Part shown: positions 55,001 through 63,229 of the stretch, piece after piece
How the letters are laid out: each line of letters starts with the position of its first letter
Position numbering within the stretch: position 1 is the first letter of the stretch
Assembly (NCBI GenBank): GCA_033557685.1
Contig: JAWQRN010000004.1
Span: 1 to 63,229, forward strand
Origin: Sperchopsis tessellata
Taxonomy: Eukaryota; Arthropoda; Insecta; Coleoptera; Hydrophilidae
Reading direction: 5' to 3'
DNA: 63,229 bases
Notes under the pieces: generated by a model
Seen by the model: the letters and a program-made list of their open reading frames with translations, nothing else
Told to the model about the DNA's origin: nothing
Databases searched by the model: none
Program-made: the position numbers and the translations under genes

Positions 55001-56737
55001 CAAATTATACATGTGGTTTCATTCGTTGAAACCTTAATAAAATGGTAGAAAAGCTGATGCTTTCACCTCTAGGGTATTTTTTGCAGTGATAGGTGGACTT
55101 CTGACAAACTATACCCATAATTTAATAATGCATGTAGGGATCTATTGATATGAGTGGACTTGCGATAAAAAAAATGAAGGACAGAACAACCGGATCAACA
55201 ATAGATCTAAGAAAGCAAAAGAGTTTGATAACTACATCTCCATAGTAAAATTAATATTGGAATATTGTGAATGTATGTGATTGAAGAAGCCATCTAATGC
55301 CTCTTTTCCCTCCAACCATATAACAAATATGTCATCCATGTAACAGAACAAGCAATTAGGCTATATATCATGTGACGATAATACAGATTATTTAAATGTG
55401 TCCATATAAATGTTGGCAACCATATGGGACAACAAAGATTAGAGCTCCGCCATTCCCATCTACACCAAGTCTACGGGAACTTCTGTTGTCTTCAATACCC
55501 AATGAGTTTCTTCTTACGATATCTGATTTTCTCCCTTTAACAACCCCTGGAGGTAGTCCTTCCATACCCTCTTAATTACTGAATTTGACGAGATGTATTT
55601 ATTTTATAGACAAAGAATACAAATATTTATATTATAAAATACTTCATTACACACAACAAATAAAACAATCCAAAGCAAGAAAAATGTTTTACGATTTAAT
55701 GTAAATTTGTGCACTCCATCTATGTGAATTCATTTTTACATGGTGTAAAATTCACTTGACATCGTGAGTTCCCTTCTTCAAATGACGATATCGAATGTAC
55801 ATGGAAATTCTCCTAGCTCTATTTGGATCTGGAATTCTCAAATTCATACCACGATGTATGTTGAGTGCGAAAAATTCCCAATTGCAGGCCATTTTTTTTG
55901 TTCAATTTATGTGAATTTCATTTAAATGGTAACCTAATAATCACACAGGATTTCCATACCCGTTAAGAGATTGATTTTTATACATGGAGTGTTTTTGTAC
56001 CAGACATTTGTAAACTTATAAGTTTTCCAATAATTATATTTTCAAACTACCTCTTTTTTAACATTCCCATCATACATTTTAAGACCCTTTATCATAACTA
56101 GATAAATAATAAATCACAGTATTACCTTATTTTTTGGAAAGTTATATCGTCCTCTTAAAATAAATGCCATCACTACTCCCAATAAATAAATAGTAGCTCG
56201 ATGAGTTGGCAGTATATAAGAGAGATTGGCTGTATCAAACATGTTAGAAATTCTAAAAATGTATGCATGTATCATTAATAAGTCAAATCAAAGGAAATTA
56301 AATTTCATACGGTATTCCAAAATAAACAATGTGGCTTAATCCATTTAAATACGTTACTATAAATCGTAGTACAGTTGATAGCACAGCTACGGCGCCCATC
56401 AATAGAAATCCCATTTTTGTATCTTTCCAAATTAAGTATATTAAAAGTGGGGTAGTCAAAAAGAGTTGCATGTCTATTCCAATTTGATGTGAGTGTGTTA
56501 GGCACTAGAATATAATCAATATATGTAATTTATTCAATAACAGAATAAAAAGGCGTAATTATACCTACCATATTTTCAAATCCAAAATAATTATGAATAT
56601 ACAAAAAATTTCTCCACATATAATTTTTGCATAATTCGGAATGATGGTTCACTGTAATAGGCCACATTGGTCCTGATCCTAAATGAGGCATCATATATGT
56701 GCAAAAGAGAATCATTGCAATCATATTGGGAGTTATT
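48919..56737 (-). CDS. NRF-6-like multi-pass membrane acyltransferase, last six exons (5' part not found)
   Basis: Members of the nose-resistant-to-fluoxetine family are multi-pass membrane proteins with an acyltransferase 3 domain, implicated in nematodes in lipid or yolk transport and drug uptake (family knowledge). Minus-strand exons: 56737-56569, 56504-56311, 56252-56126, 50259-50070, 49980-49838, 49041-48919. All boundaries are AG/GT, and the phases join in frame for 314 codons plus TAG. Diagnostic stretches are MMPHLGSGPMWPITVNHHSE, LCKNYMWRNFLYIHNYF, CLTHSHQIGIDMQLFL, ILPTHRATIYLLGVVMAFIL, KISYAVYLTQFPIFFYN and IVLTLCIEMPFSTIK. At least six strongly hydrophobic segments are visible. 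The first exons (signal peptide, NRF domain) must lie above 56737. The stop at 48919-48921 is reached if the last exon is not spliced at a GTAAGT-like site (48943). A 5.9-kb intron full of transposons splits the gene. Confidence 0.9.
49370..49415. repeat. (TA)n microsatellite in NRF-6-like intron
   Basis: Two TA runs joined by a short A-tract. Confidence 0.95.
49838..49980 (-). CDS. NRF-6-like exon: LSYAVYLTQ segment
   Basis: Acceptor TTTCAG and a weaker donor ATG|GTTAGT; the intron before it is 89 bp. It encodes WKGFRLFSKISYAVYLTQFP, the L--LSY--YL-H segment (His replaced by Gln), and IFFYNVGIRRYVEEYSPFL. Confidence 0.88.
50070..50259 (-). CDS. NRF-6-like exon after the 5.9-kb intron
   Basis: Acceptor TTTTTAG and donor G|GTAAAG. 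It encodes FQATIAWIIALVLGFGVLVG, AALYGAFSPICCGLAICWLI and ASNNGYGG, equivalent to the A-Y-A--R--WA--V-WI---C--G-GG segment. Confidence 0.9.
50520..50784 (-). pseudogene. Tc1/mariner-superfamily transposase C-terminus
   Basis: GLDLSICDYFLWGFLKLRVF resembles the SPDL-P-DFFLWG-LK--VY block that carries the last catalytic Asp (D kept in CDYF). Further down, LQEYMVRNGRHLSDVVF fits the RL--C---NG-HLEDVIF end. Only the last 85 codons or so remain. Confidence 0.8.
50805..51170 (+). pseudogene. Ty3/gypsy integrase fragment, copy 1
   Basis: Pieces KKKKAPIK, NVGSPFMRNVINSWAIP and MDYFSKRGEAYLRV equal the linker RAPM--Y--GSPFERIA-DI-GP-P and DYFSKW-EAY at the start of the gypsy integrase core. It aligns base by base with 52745-52935. 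It runs into the oxysterol-binding-protein-related retrocopy near 51175. Confidence 0.78.
51180..52500 (-). pseudogene. Processed pseudogene of an oxysterol-binding-protein-related (ORP3/6/7-type) gene
   Basis: ORPs move or sense sterols and phospholipids at membrane contacts (family knowledge). On the minus strand, EIMEGLKFEKKPNKFDGYLH then KNKKWLLKRYYK and FFMLEKRMLIYGK (about 52340-52210) match the PH domain E-L-KKRKWPLKGWHKRFF-L--G-L-Y-K. FIYHLKVKIEDIFNN near 52110-52060 is its final helix. Lower down come SEERLVSWFLDIRPSLDK, LNRLNQMIDTVELNAPFM, EIHRLHAALEAESYFQTI, LQQNTELKNRFNRVHDVHDL and EAGPLTGGEVSISSESELGV, all in ORP linker order. No introns, at least eight stops or frameshifts, and no sterol-binding domain: an old, 3'-truncated or broken retrocopy in the acyltransferase intron, same strand as that gene. 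Confidence 0.8.
52745..53830 (+). mobile_element. Ty3/gypsy retrotransposon remnant: integrase and 3' part, copy 2
   Basis: VAIDYFSKRVEAYVQLN starts the integrase core. HPQCDGMVE followed by a stop and MNRTMGRYLSKVVSGHQRDW, then SAVNETTQQTPARVIVGSEM and RLPEDLILG, are the HPQSDGMVERFNRTL, HQ-DWD, E-T--TP and LP-DL--G blocks. After about 500 bp of post-integrase sequence, AAGGAGGGAGCTTAATTAC near 53793 looks like a polypurine tract followed by a possible LTR start. Stops and shifts are frequent. The gag and reverse-transcriptase parts are absent. Confidence 0.87.
53830..54600. other. Possible gypsy LTR region, then unassigned intron
   Basis: If the purine tract near 53793 is real, an LTR would start at about 53805 and could reach AATAAA near 54139. 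No second LTR copy exists in the window, so its ends cannot be set. The rest is AT-rich. Confidence 0.3.
54600..55560 (-). mobile_element. Penelope-like retroelement: reverse transcriptase end and GIY-YIG endonuclease
   Basis: Minus strand: CLFCYMDDIFVIWLEGKEAL, with the catalytic YMDD at 55342-55331, DGFFNHIHSQYSNINFTME, then SFAFLDLLL (the LPFLDVL block of Penelope). About 300 bp lower, FHQIPYSCGEVYIGETEH is the Y-IPC--C---YIGET core of the GIY-YIG domain (near 54920-54870), and DSAMVEHCHEASYTIML its AEH--- segment. Combination of this reverse transcriptase with GIY-YIG defines Penelope-like elements. Stops and shifts make it inactive. Confidence 0.88.
55690..56000. repeat. Possible MITE with inverted ends
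   Basis: CACTCCAT near 55711 and ATGGAGTG near 55984 are inverted, and AT-rich sequence just inside (GTGAATTCATTTTTA against TGATTTTTATACATG) is partly inverted as well. GTGAATTCATTT and similar words recur inside. No target duplication confirmed. Confidence 0.35.
56126..56252 (-). CDS. NRF-6-like exon: PTHRATIYLLG
   Basis: Acceptor TTTTTAG and donor AAG|GTAATA; the intron before it is 58 bp. It encodes FDTANLSYILPTHRATIYLL then GVVMAFILRGRYNFPKNK, matching the P--R---Y--G---GY-L block. Confidence 0.9.
56311..56504 (-). CDS. NRF-6-like exon: CLTHSWY-like motif and two membrane helices
   Basis: Acceptor TTCTAG and donor CC|GTATGA; the intron before it is only 64 bp. It encodes CLTHSHQIGIDMQLFLTTPL, equivalent to CM-HTWYL--DMQLF in the family (Trp-Tyr replaced by His-Gln), then LIYLIWKDTKMGFLLMGAVA and RFIVTYLNGL. 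Confidence 0.92.
56569..56737 (-). CDS. NRF-6-like exon: PHLGSGPMWP motif
   Basis: Acceptor TTTTTTAG and donor ATG|GTAGGT. It encodes ITPNMIAMILFCTYMMPHLG then SGPMWPITVNHHSELCKNYM. The P-LGSGP-W-----H---C---WW-NLLYI-N pattern is the clearest signature of this family. Confidence 0.93.
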
Positions 56738-57540
56738 CTAAAAAATTAATTAAAATATTAGCTTCTAATTAAATTACATACATTTATTTGTACAAAAAAA
56801 AATTAAAAAAATGCCTGAAATGATTGAAAAAAAATCAAATGACAATGAATGAAACATATTAATGCTAGCATATGTACTAACATATATATTGAAGAAAATT
56901 AATTCCTGTTGGGATTGTTGAATGCTAACATAATAGTTTTTAGAGATAATCATGCATTTTAGTAATGAACTTCAATGGGTAACTTCCTGAAACTAAGAGT
57001 AAAGCTTAAGGTATGGAAATATTTTGAATTCATCAGTTGTAAATTTATTCATTAAATATAATTTTAATTATACTTTAACTTAGGGCTTACACAAAGCAAA
57101 ATGGTTAATTTTAAGGGAAAAGTTACAACAGCCAAAAAAAGATACTTTATAATAATAAGACTTGATTGATGATAAATTTGAATTGCTCCTTGCCACTGCA
57201 GATTTATCTTCAAATATTTAGAATCTGTGTGTGAAATATTGACATTTTTTCTTAAGATCAAGTAGCTAATTAAAGTGGATATAATATTTAACCAGAACTT
57301 ATTACATAAGAGGAAAGAAAGTAACAACATTGAGAATCCTTCAGGACAACACTTAACTTAGCGAAGAATTAAGCTTCTATCAGTTAAATTACTTATATGT
57401 TATTTTACCAAAAATAAATGGGCATCTTAACCTAAAGTAAATGTTGATTACAATGTTGACTGTGCTTTAAAGCAGAGAAAAGAAAAGACATGCTATGACA
57501 TACAGCTATGAAGTCGTACACTATTTTTTAATTGTATTAT
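56738..57540. other. Upstream intron of NRF-6-like gene
   Basis: Searched on the minus strand for the preceding exon (R-LRL-P pattern); not found. An 88-codon minus frame (57330-57064) has no family motif. Confidence 0.4.
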
Positions 57541-57544
57541 ATGA

Positions 57545-57740
57545 TCAAAGTTTCAATTTCAAGATCATGTCAGATAATTGGAAGAATGCTGTTGTGCACC
57601 TTTGTATAAAGGGTAACAATTAATTGCAAACATTATAGAGCTATAAGCCTGCTAAGCATTCCACAAAACATTTTTGGGAAATTGCACAGCATTACAAGGA
57701 ATGTTTGGGATGTACAGTGTCCCAAATTCAATTCATTATA
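57545..57740 (+). pseudogene. LINE reverse-transcriptase start fragment
   Basis: MSDNWKNAVVHLCIKGNN is close to the minus-strand element at 35850 (MSDDWKNAAVCTLYKWQGDK), so the two probably belong to one family. Beyond it the frame is lost. Confidence 0.65.
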
Positions 57741-58659
57741 TGGGGATCTGAGTTATCTTAATATCATAATAATCCTTGACAGAAAATACCTATATTCAAT
57801 TGTTTTCAAAAAACAATATAATTTGATTCTTTAGATTTGAAAGGCATCAATGTAAGTAAAAAGTTTTCCTGTTTATTTACATGAAACCATAATTAAAAAT
57901 CGTACAAAATTCAGTCAGGCCATGGTTACGGATATTTCTGGAGATTTACCTGAAAGGTGATTGTTATATTTATTAACTTGTTATCATATCACGGTTTCCA
58001 TTTTTTTTAATAAAACATTTTTGATAATAAAAATATGCATTAATGGATACTGTAAGTGTATCATATTAGCAGACTCCTTAGATCTATAACTATATAATAC
58101 AAATCTGTATTTTGGAATCTTAATATCAAAATGTTGTCCATGTGTGATACATTTATGTAATCGCAATAAAATGCTATTAAATGGCTTGAAATCATTTGAT
58201 AGTGATAGCCAATTAATAAAATTAACTTGATGACATCTCATAAAAGATAAAAGGTTGTGAATATATGTTGCTATATGAAAAATTATCTGAAACAAAAACT
58301 TGCTGTAAAAATTTGTTTAGTTATTTAAAACAATTTAAAAATAATACATATATATAAATTTTGAATTTTTCGGTATTTATCGTTTTTTTAATAATAAGTG
58401 AATGTAGGTAATTTTTGTCAAGGGATTATTGCTGCCTATAAAAATTTGCATAGTGCCGAATTTCACACCCAAAGATAACGACGTGCCCATATAGAGTAAA
58501 TTTTGAGACAGCTCATACAGTAAATTGTACATTTTTTTATTTAGAGACAATGTATGCTTGTGTGAATAGACAGCTACAATGGAATGGTTTTAAAGAGTAT
58601 GATATTCAAGAGAGCCTAATGAAAGCAGCTCAAACTATTTATTTGGGAACTATGCATTG

Positions 58660-59070
58660 AATGGAAAGGGAGGAAGTAACAGACAGTGGTAGAAAAGTGA
58701 ATATTTTAATATATGCTTATGGTGTAGTGATATTAAGTGAAAATGCTGATAAATTACAATCACAGCTAGATGGGTTGTAATAAGAACAGAAAGGATGGAT
58801 CTTAAAATAAACATAGTAGATTACCTTAAGCAAGTCAACAACTTCAGGAGAACATTTTAAAGAAATGGAATACAAAGAATAAAGTATATACGAAAGAGGT
58901 TAAAGTAAAACATGGGTACAACTGGAACCACAGAAAAGATAAATGCAGAGGATTGGACTATTTTTGAAATGTATGCAATAAGGGATGGATCGATAAGGTT
59001 AGAAACTTATGGGTGTTGCATGATATAGGTATATGTAGGTGCAGAGAAAGATGGGAAAGGTACAGATATA
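58660..59070 (+). pseudogene. LINE reverse-transcriptase fragment with lost active site
   Basis: VNILIYAYGVVILSENADKL then QSQLDGL corresponds to the YADDVVLLSE--E-LQ-QLD-L block; the two catalytic Asp have become Tyr-Gly. VDYLKQVNNFRR matches the V--FKYLGS block. Probably the continuation of the fragment at 57545. Confidence 0.7.
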
Positions 59071-59074
59071 TGTT

Positions 59075-60930
59075 TGGGGTTATTTTGACCATAAGTTACA
59101 CACTTTCTCTTTTTTAGTATGGTGTTGATAGCGTCGTAAAAAAGTTAGAACTGTTTCTCTTCTCTATTGTGATGTATTTTTAATCACAATGTTACAAAAC
59201 TCAAATTCATTCAACCTCCTATAATTATTTCATATACCAGAAATCAATAAATTCATGTATATAATTGAGTACATTCTTTACAAACTATAAAATTACATAG
59301 TAAGAGAAAGGTAAGCGATAACATTATTAATTTTACTTACGAGAAATTCAATCTTGTATACATGTGACACTACATTATTTTATAGTTCATTTATCTGTAG
59401 GTCCTTCGAAATAAAATTCAATCCATTAAAAAAATTATAATTTCGCAGTTATAAGGTATTGGAAATATTCTTGATGATTTAATTAACAATTGTTAAATAT
59501 TAATGCATGTTTTCTGAGTTTTTAAAGGTATTTTGTTGGGTATGATCAGTAAATATTAATGTGAAAGATTTAATGATGTTATTTTCCAGCTTGATTTTGA
59601 CTGCTAGACAGTTCCAACTTTCAGCTTCGACAAGAACAATAAAACATTAATTAAAATGGAGCTTAAGTTGTTTCAGCAAATATAGATATCTGCACTCATT
59701 GGACATTCTAGTTCTTCGTACTGATGTTGGTTATTGCCAAGTACCAAGTAAAAGTGTTTAGGTATTACAATTGGGTTATTCAGAGGAGCAGGGTAAAGGT
59801 AATCGTTTTGAAAAGTTTCTTTAACAAATATAAGAAAAGTAATAGGCAAAATTGTTCTATTTTCTGAGAATTTTATTTCTAAACCGATGAACTTGTATTC
59901 GATAGTATGTTCTTAAATGTAATTACTTTGTCATTAGAATATAAGTTAATCAAATATTTGACTGCTTGTTCTAATTATGCTTATAATATTACTGCTCTGG
60001 GAAATATATTTAATTTTGAAAACATTAATTAGAATCAACATTGTCTAGGGATGTTATTAAAATTTGACAATTTAGTATTATTTAATATAGAATATAGTGT
60101 GCCTTTAAATATGCTGTTATTTGTTAATTTTGTTTGCATTGTATTCCAATGAGTTTTTTATTAGTTTTGGTTTGCATTTAAAATAGATATTGTATTATTA
60201 TAAGCAATTTGTAGTTTTGTTAATGAAATGTGCATGATTTATTTTCGTTTTGTAGTTGTGAAATTACTTGGTCATATTTATCACCATCTTCAGAGACTAA
60301 AGTGCCGAATAACCATTTCAATGCTATTCATAAAATTTTTACTAATTCTCATTTTGATATCTTAAAATACTAACATTATTTAATTTATTATTTTCTAATA
60401 AAAATAGGTATTTCGTATTTTCTAATAGAATTTTCAAGACATCATGATGCAAACAAACAGGTTTGTAAGATTTAATGTGACTAAGCAAAGCATAATAAAA
60501 ATCTTATACATTACATAATTGATTATAAAGAGGAGCTATTCACTAGATACCATACTGGTATTACTAGGTGAAAATGAAGTAAAGAACTTTTTATTGGAAT
60601 TAATTTGATTTCTTCCTTTGCGATAGTTACGAAGACCATCATTTAGATTATAAATACATGAGGGGTGGCTTTATCGAAGTAATTGCACTAAAAAAATTTA
60701 TTATTATCAGCATTAGGTTTCTGTATTAGCAATTATGTTTTGGAAAGTGACCAATATTCCAATGTCTTGAGAGACTATTATTTTTATGTTTTGGTGTTGT
60801 TCTACTACTATCAGATACTTTATTCTTAAAATATACTTTTGAAAGACATCCATTAATTGAGTATATAGGTTTTTGATTAGTAATGCTGCATTGCAAAACC
60901 TGAACAGAATATCAAATATAAATAACGACA
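59075..60930. other. Nothing assigned
   Basis: AT-rich DNA, no open frame with a recognisable motif. Confidence 0.45.
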
Positions 60931-60934
60931 TAAA

Positions 60935-61290
60935 TAATTTTAAACCTATTTCCATTTTACCAATAATATCGAAAGTATTCGAAAGACCTTTAAAAAACCA
61001 AATTGTGGTATATTTTGAGGAAGGTAGATTGTTTGACGAGAAATAGTTTGGGTTTCGAGGGGAAGGTCTACTTGCGATGGCGAACTTAAATTGCTTGGTT
61101 CAGTTGTGGAATGCTTCAAAGGGAGTGGCTATTGCCTTGCCACGTTTCTGGATTTGTCTAAGGCTTATGATTGTGTTACATATGACATTCTCCTGGATAA
61201 GTTGTCTTATTATGGTTGGCATTCTGATACTTGCTCTCTGGTTCAGGAAAATATAAATTTTGGTTTACGGTTCGGGTATTTGAAATAATG
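60935..61290 (+). pseudogene. Jockey-type LINE reverse-transcriptase fragment
   Basis: NNFKPISILPIISKVFERPL followed by FGFRGEG, then CLATFLDLSKAYDCVTYDIL and LDKLSYYG: the NYRPISILP--SK-FE, FGFR-G-S, FLDLSKAFDCV and LL-KL--YG blocks of Jockey-clade reverse transcriptases in their normal order. It shares motifs with the minus-strand piece at 43930-44310. Weak traces continue to about 61860. Confidence 0.87.
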
Positions 61291-61299
61291 AAATATTTA

Positions 61300-62810
61300 C
61301 ACATGCTATTTAATGTGATTAATATTAGAACATTTTCATTAAGAGGCTGCCTAAAAATTATGAGGATTTTTATTCTATCATTAATTAATGCTTCATTAGT
61401 AAAGTTCATCGAAAATTTCATTCTTTTGAGTTCTTTCATAAAATGCCAGCAAAAATAGATGAAAATCAAATAGGATAAAGTTAACATCTTAGTTATATTG
61501 AAATTCATAAGAAGCTGAAATATTAGCTTTGCATTGAACCTCTTTTTTTCCTGCACCTGTTTTTATTACAGTAGGACTACAATATATGAGTTTGGGGTTG
61601 AACGTATGAACTTACAGTTGAACACGTGGCTTTATTTAATTTTCAGAAGTCTAAACAGTCATTACCATGTATCCGATATAACTCTTGAGAAATTAAATTT
61701 CCTGACTCAGAAGGTTTAAAGAACTTGGTGTTATTTTTAGGTGTATTGAATGCGTTTCAAGAAACAATTTATATGGGTTCCAGTGTATTATTTGGAGTAT
61801 GACCAGTAGGTTTAAATACAATTTGTGATGGACCAAATACTCCTTGCTTTGTTGGATGATTATCGGTTGAGATTGAAAGAGGTTACCATTTATTGGAAAT
61901 TGATTGGATTGTATTGCTAATCTTCGTGAAGCAGTTTGATAAAAATAATCAGAGGGATGACTAAATTGTGTAAAAGTTTCACGAGGTATATGTGTGAATT
62001 TGCAGAGCAATTCATTTCTGATTTATTGTGTGTGCGTAACAAATACATTAAAAGACTAGATAAAATGTTACTATTTCAGTTTAATTTTGGAATACTGTCT
62101 ACACATAATCTCAGTATATTCAAAGTAATGTTGCCGTTCAATTTTAAATTTACTTCAAAAAGATTAACTAAATGTTACACAAAAATAAATTACTTATTGA
62201 TATTTTCTTAAAGGTACTTTCCATAACAGGGAGTTTATTGGAAAAGAAGGAAACTTGGTACTTACCAATTGTTTCTTCACTTGCCGGTGATTCTGTATTT
62301 GCTTGGTCCATTGTGTTGTCATTCTCGGGACACAGTATATTTGTCCGCTTTATCTCTTTGGAATTATGTTGAAGGTATAAAAGTACACAAATTTCGAGGC
62401 GATCGATTAACTAGTTTCATGAAATTTTTACACAATTATATCGACTGTGCTAATGAAATGTTTTATTCCCAAAAATTAGTTTATAAATACTATTAATTTA
62501 TAACACATTATTACATCAGTTTGCTTGAAAATTACGGAATGAATGCATTTAATCAAGTGATGACTATCTTAGTTTACAGTTTCTTTATGCTATGTCAGTA
62601 GTATATGAGGTGTTGCTATTAGAAATTTTATGGAAACTATATTGGAATGATTTAAAAACAGTTAGTAATTCACATAAATTAAATTAAGAAAAGAATGTTT
62701 CAACTAATGGAACAGGCAAGAAAATAATTTGGCATGACATTGGGCTTGTTTCCAACCTTTTAAGTTTTATTCTTACCTATATAATTTTTATAATGAAATA
62801 TCTAAGACAT
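61300..62810. other. Decayed LINE flank, then nothing assigned
   Basis: Several 60-105-codon frames on both strands, none with a domain. The part to about 61860 may be the thumb region of the LINE above. Confidence 0.35.
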
Positions 62811-62814
62811 CATC

Positions 62815-63229
62815 AATATGTATTCGTACGTGGAAAACAGCTAATTATTATCAATAGCAGTGCTGATGACATCTTAATGACAGAAAAACGTGTCCACTGC
62901 AATTTAGTTTGTTCCCATCATTTTGCGATACGTAGTTCATTTCTGTAATTAATATATCGACTTGGCCGGTTTGCTTGATATTTGTTTTTATCAAATATTA
63001 AAATTACATATTTATGTATGGCCATGGAAGCAACAAATTCTTATTCTAATGCGAAAATGGCAATTTCGTGTAGATTAATTTTTAATTAGCGTGGTGATTA
63101 TTCAATTGCAACACTGAAACATTGCGATACCTCTCACAGTATGCTGACTCGGGATACCTCTCACAATATGCTCACTCGCGATCTCAAAGCATATATACAA
63201 GGAACGAAATATGTATTCGTACGTGGAAA
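62815..63229. repeat. Direct repeat, offset 393 bp, running off the window
   Basis: The 22 bases at 62815-62836 (AATATGTATTCGTACGTGG then AAA) recur exactly at 63208-63229, where the window ends. The true repeat may be longer. Confidence 0.8.
63126..63179. repeat. 27-bp tandem repeat, two copies
   Basis: GATACCTCTCACA plus R-TATGCT-ACTCG units at 63126-63152 and 63153-63179, differing at three positions; a third unit starts as GATCTCAAAGC. Confidence 0.9.

Noticed and set aside
57984..58295. 103-codon minus-strand frame considered as an upstream exon of the acyltransferase gene
   Set aside because: It lacks hydrophobic segments and family motifs, and I could not match it to any known protein.
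61693..62010. 105-codon minus-strand frame as a host gene
   Set aside because: It is antisense to weak LINE traces on the plus strand and has no domain of its own.

Overview
This is AT-rich, intron-containing animal DNA, most likely from an insect. The introns are GT-AG and coding density is very low. The transposon families are those common in arthropods: mariner, hAT, pogo, Harbinger, I/Jockey/RTE-type LINEs, Ty3/gypsy, Penelope and tRNA-derived SINEs. No bacterial operons, rRNA or CRISPR are present. I cannot fix the insect order.

Two host genes can be supported, in convergent orientation. (1) Plus strand, 595-27481: the 3' half of a diacylglycerol kinase of the zeta/iota/rdgA type. Nine exons join in frame to 428 codons plus a stop. 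They cover the end of the kinase accessory domain, a variable linker, C-terminal ankyrin repeats and a PDZ-ligand-like C terminus (TVV). The N-terminal and catalytic exons lie left of the window. (2) Minus strand, 56737 down to 48919: the last six exons of a nose-resistant-to-fluoxetine (NRF-6) type multi-pass membrane acyltransferase. Its 5' exons were not found. The ends of the two genes are about 21 kb apart.

Most of the rest is transposon debris, mainly inside introns. rdgA intron 1 (8.8 kb) holds a decayed I-type LINE (about 1250-7425) split by a 1204-bp mariner that still has its TA duplication and inverted ends. rdgA intron 4 (7.1 kb) holds a near-complete antisense LINE (about 15995-19960) and a (TA)n-associated repeat family with long hairpins. 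Later rdgA introns hold two hAT transposase remnants, a 370-bp hAT MITE with a perfect 8-bp target duplication and an internal ATCGAT-rich satellite, and a pogo/Tigger remnant. The 5.9-kb intron of the acyltransferase gene contains an intronless, stop-riddled copy of an oxysterol-binding-protein-related gene, two Ty3/gypsy integrase pieces, a Tc1/mariner piece and a Penelope retroelement. The 27.5-48.9 kb intergenic region has two tRNA-derived SINEs, several LINE reverse-transcriptase pieces, a second mariner, a Harbinger transposase remnant and a Penelope GIY-YIG tail. The right flank (57-63 kb) has further LINE pieces and a repeat array running off the end.

I found no gene system that looks new. 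The items most worth a second look are the hAT MITE built around a satellite, the oxysterol-binding-protein-related retrocopy, the symmetric cassette exons of rdgA, and the hairpin just downstream of rdgA.
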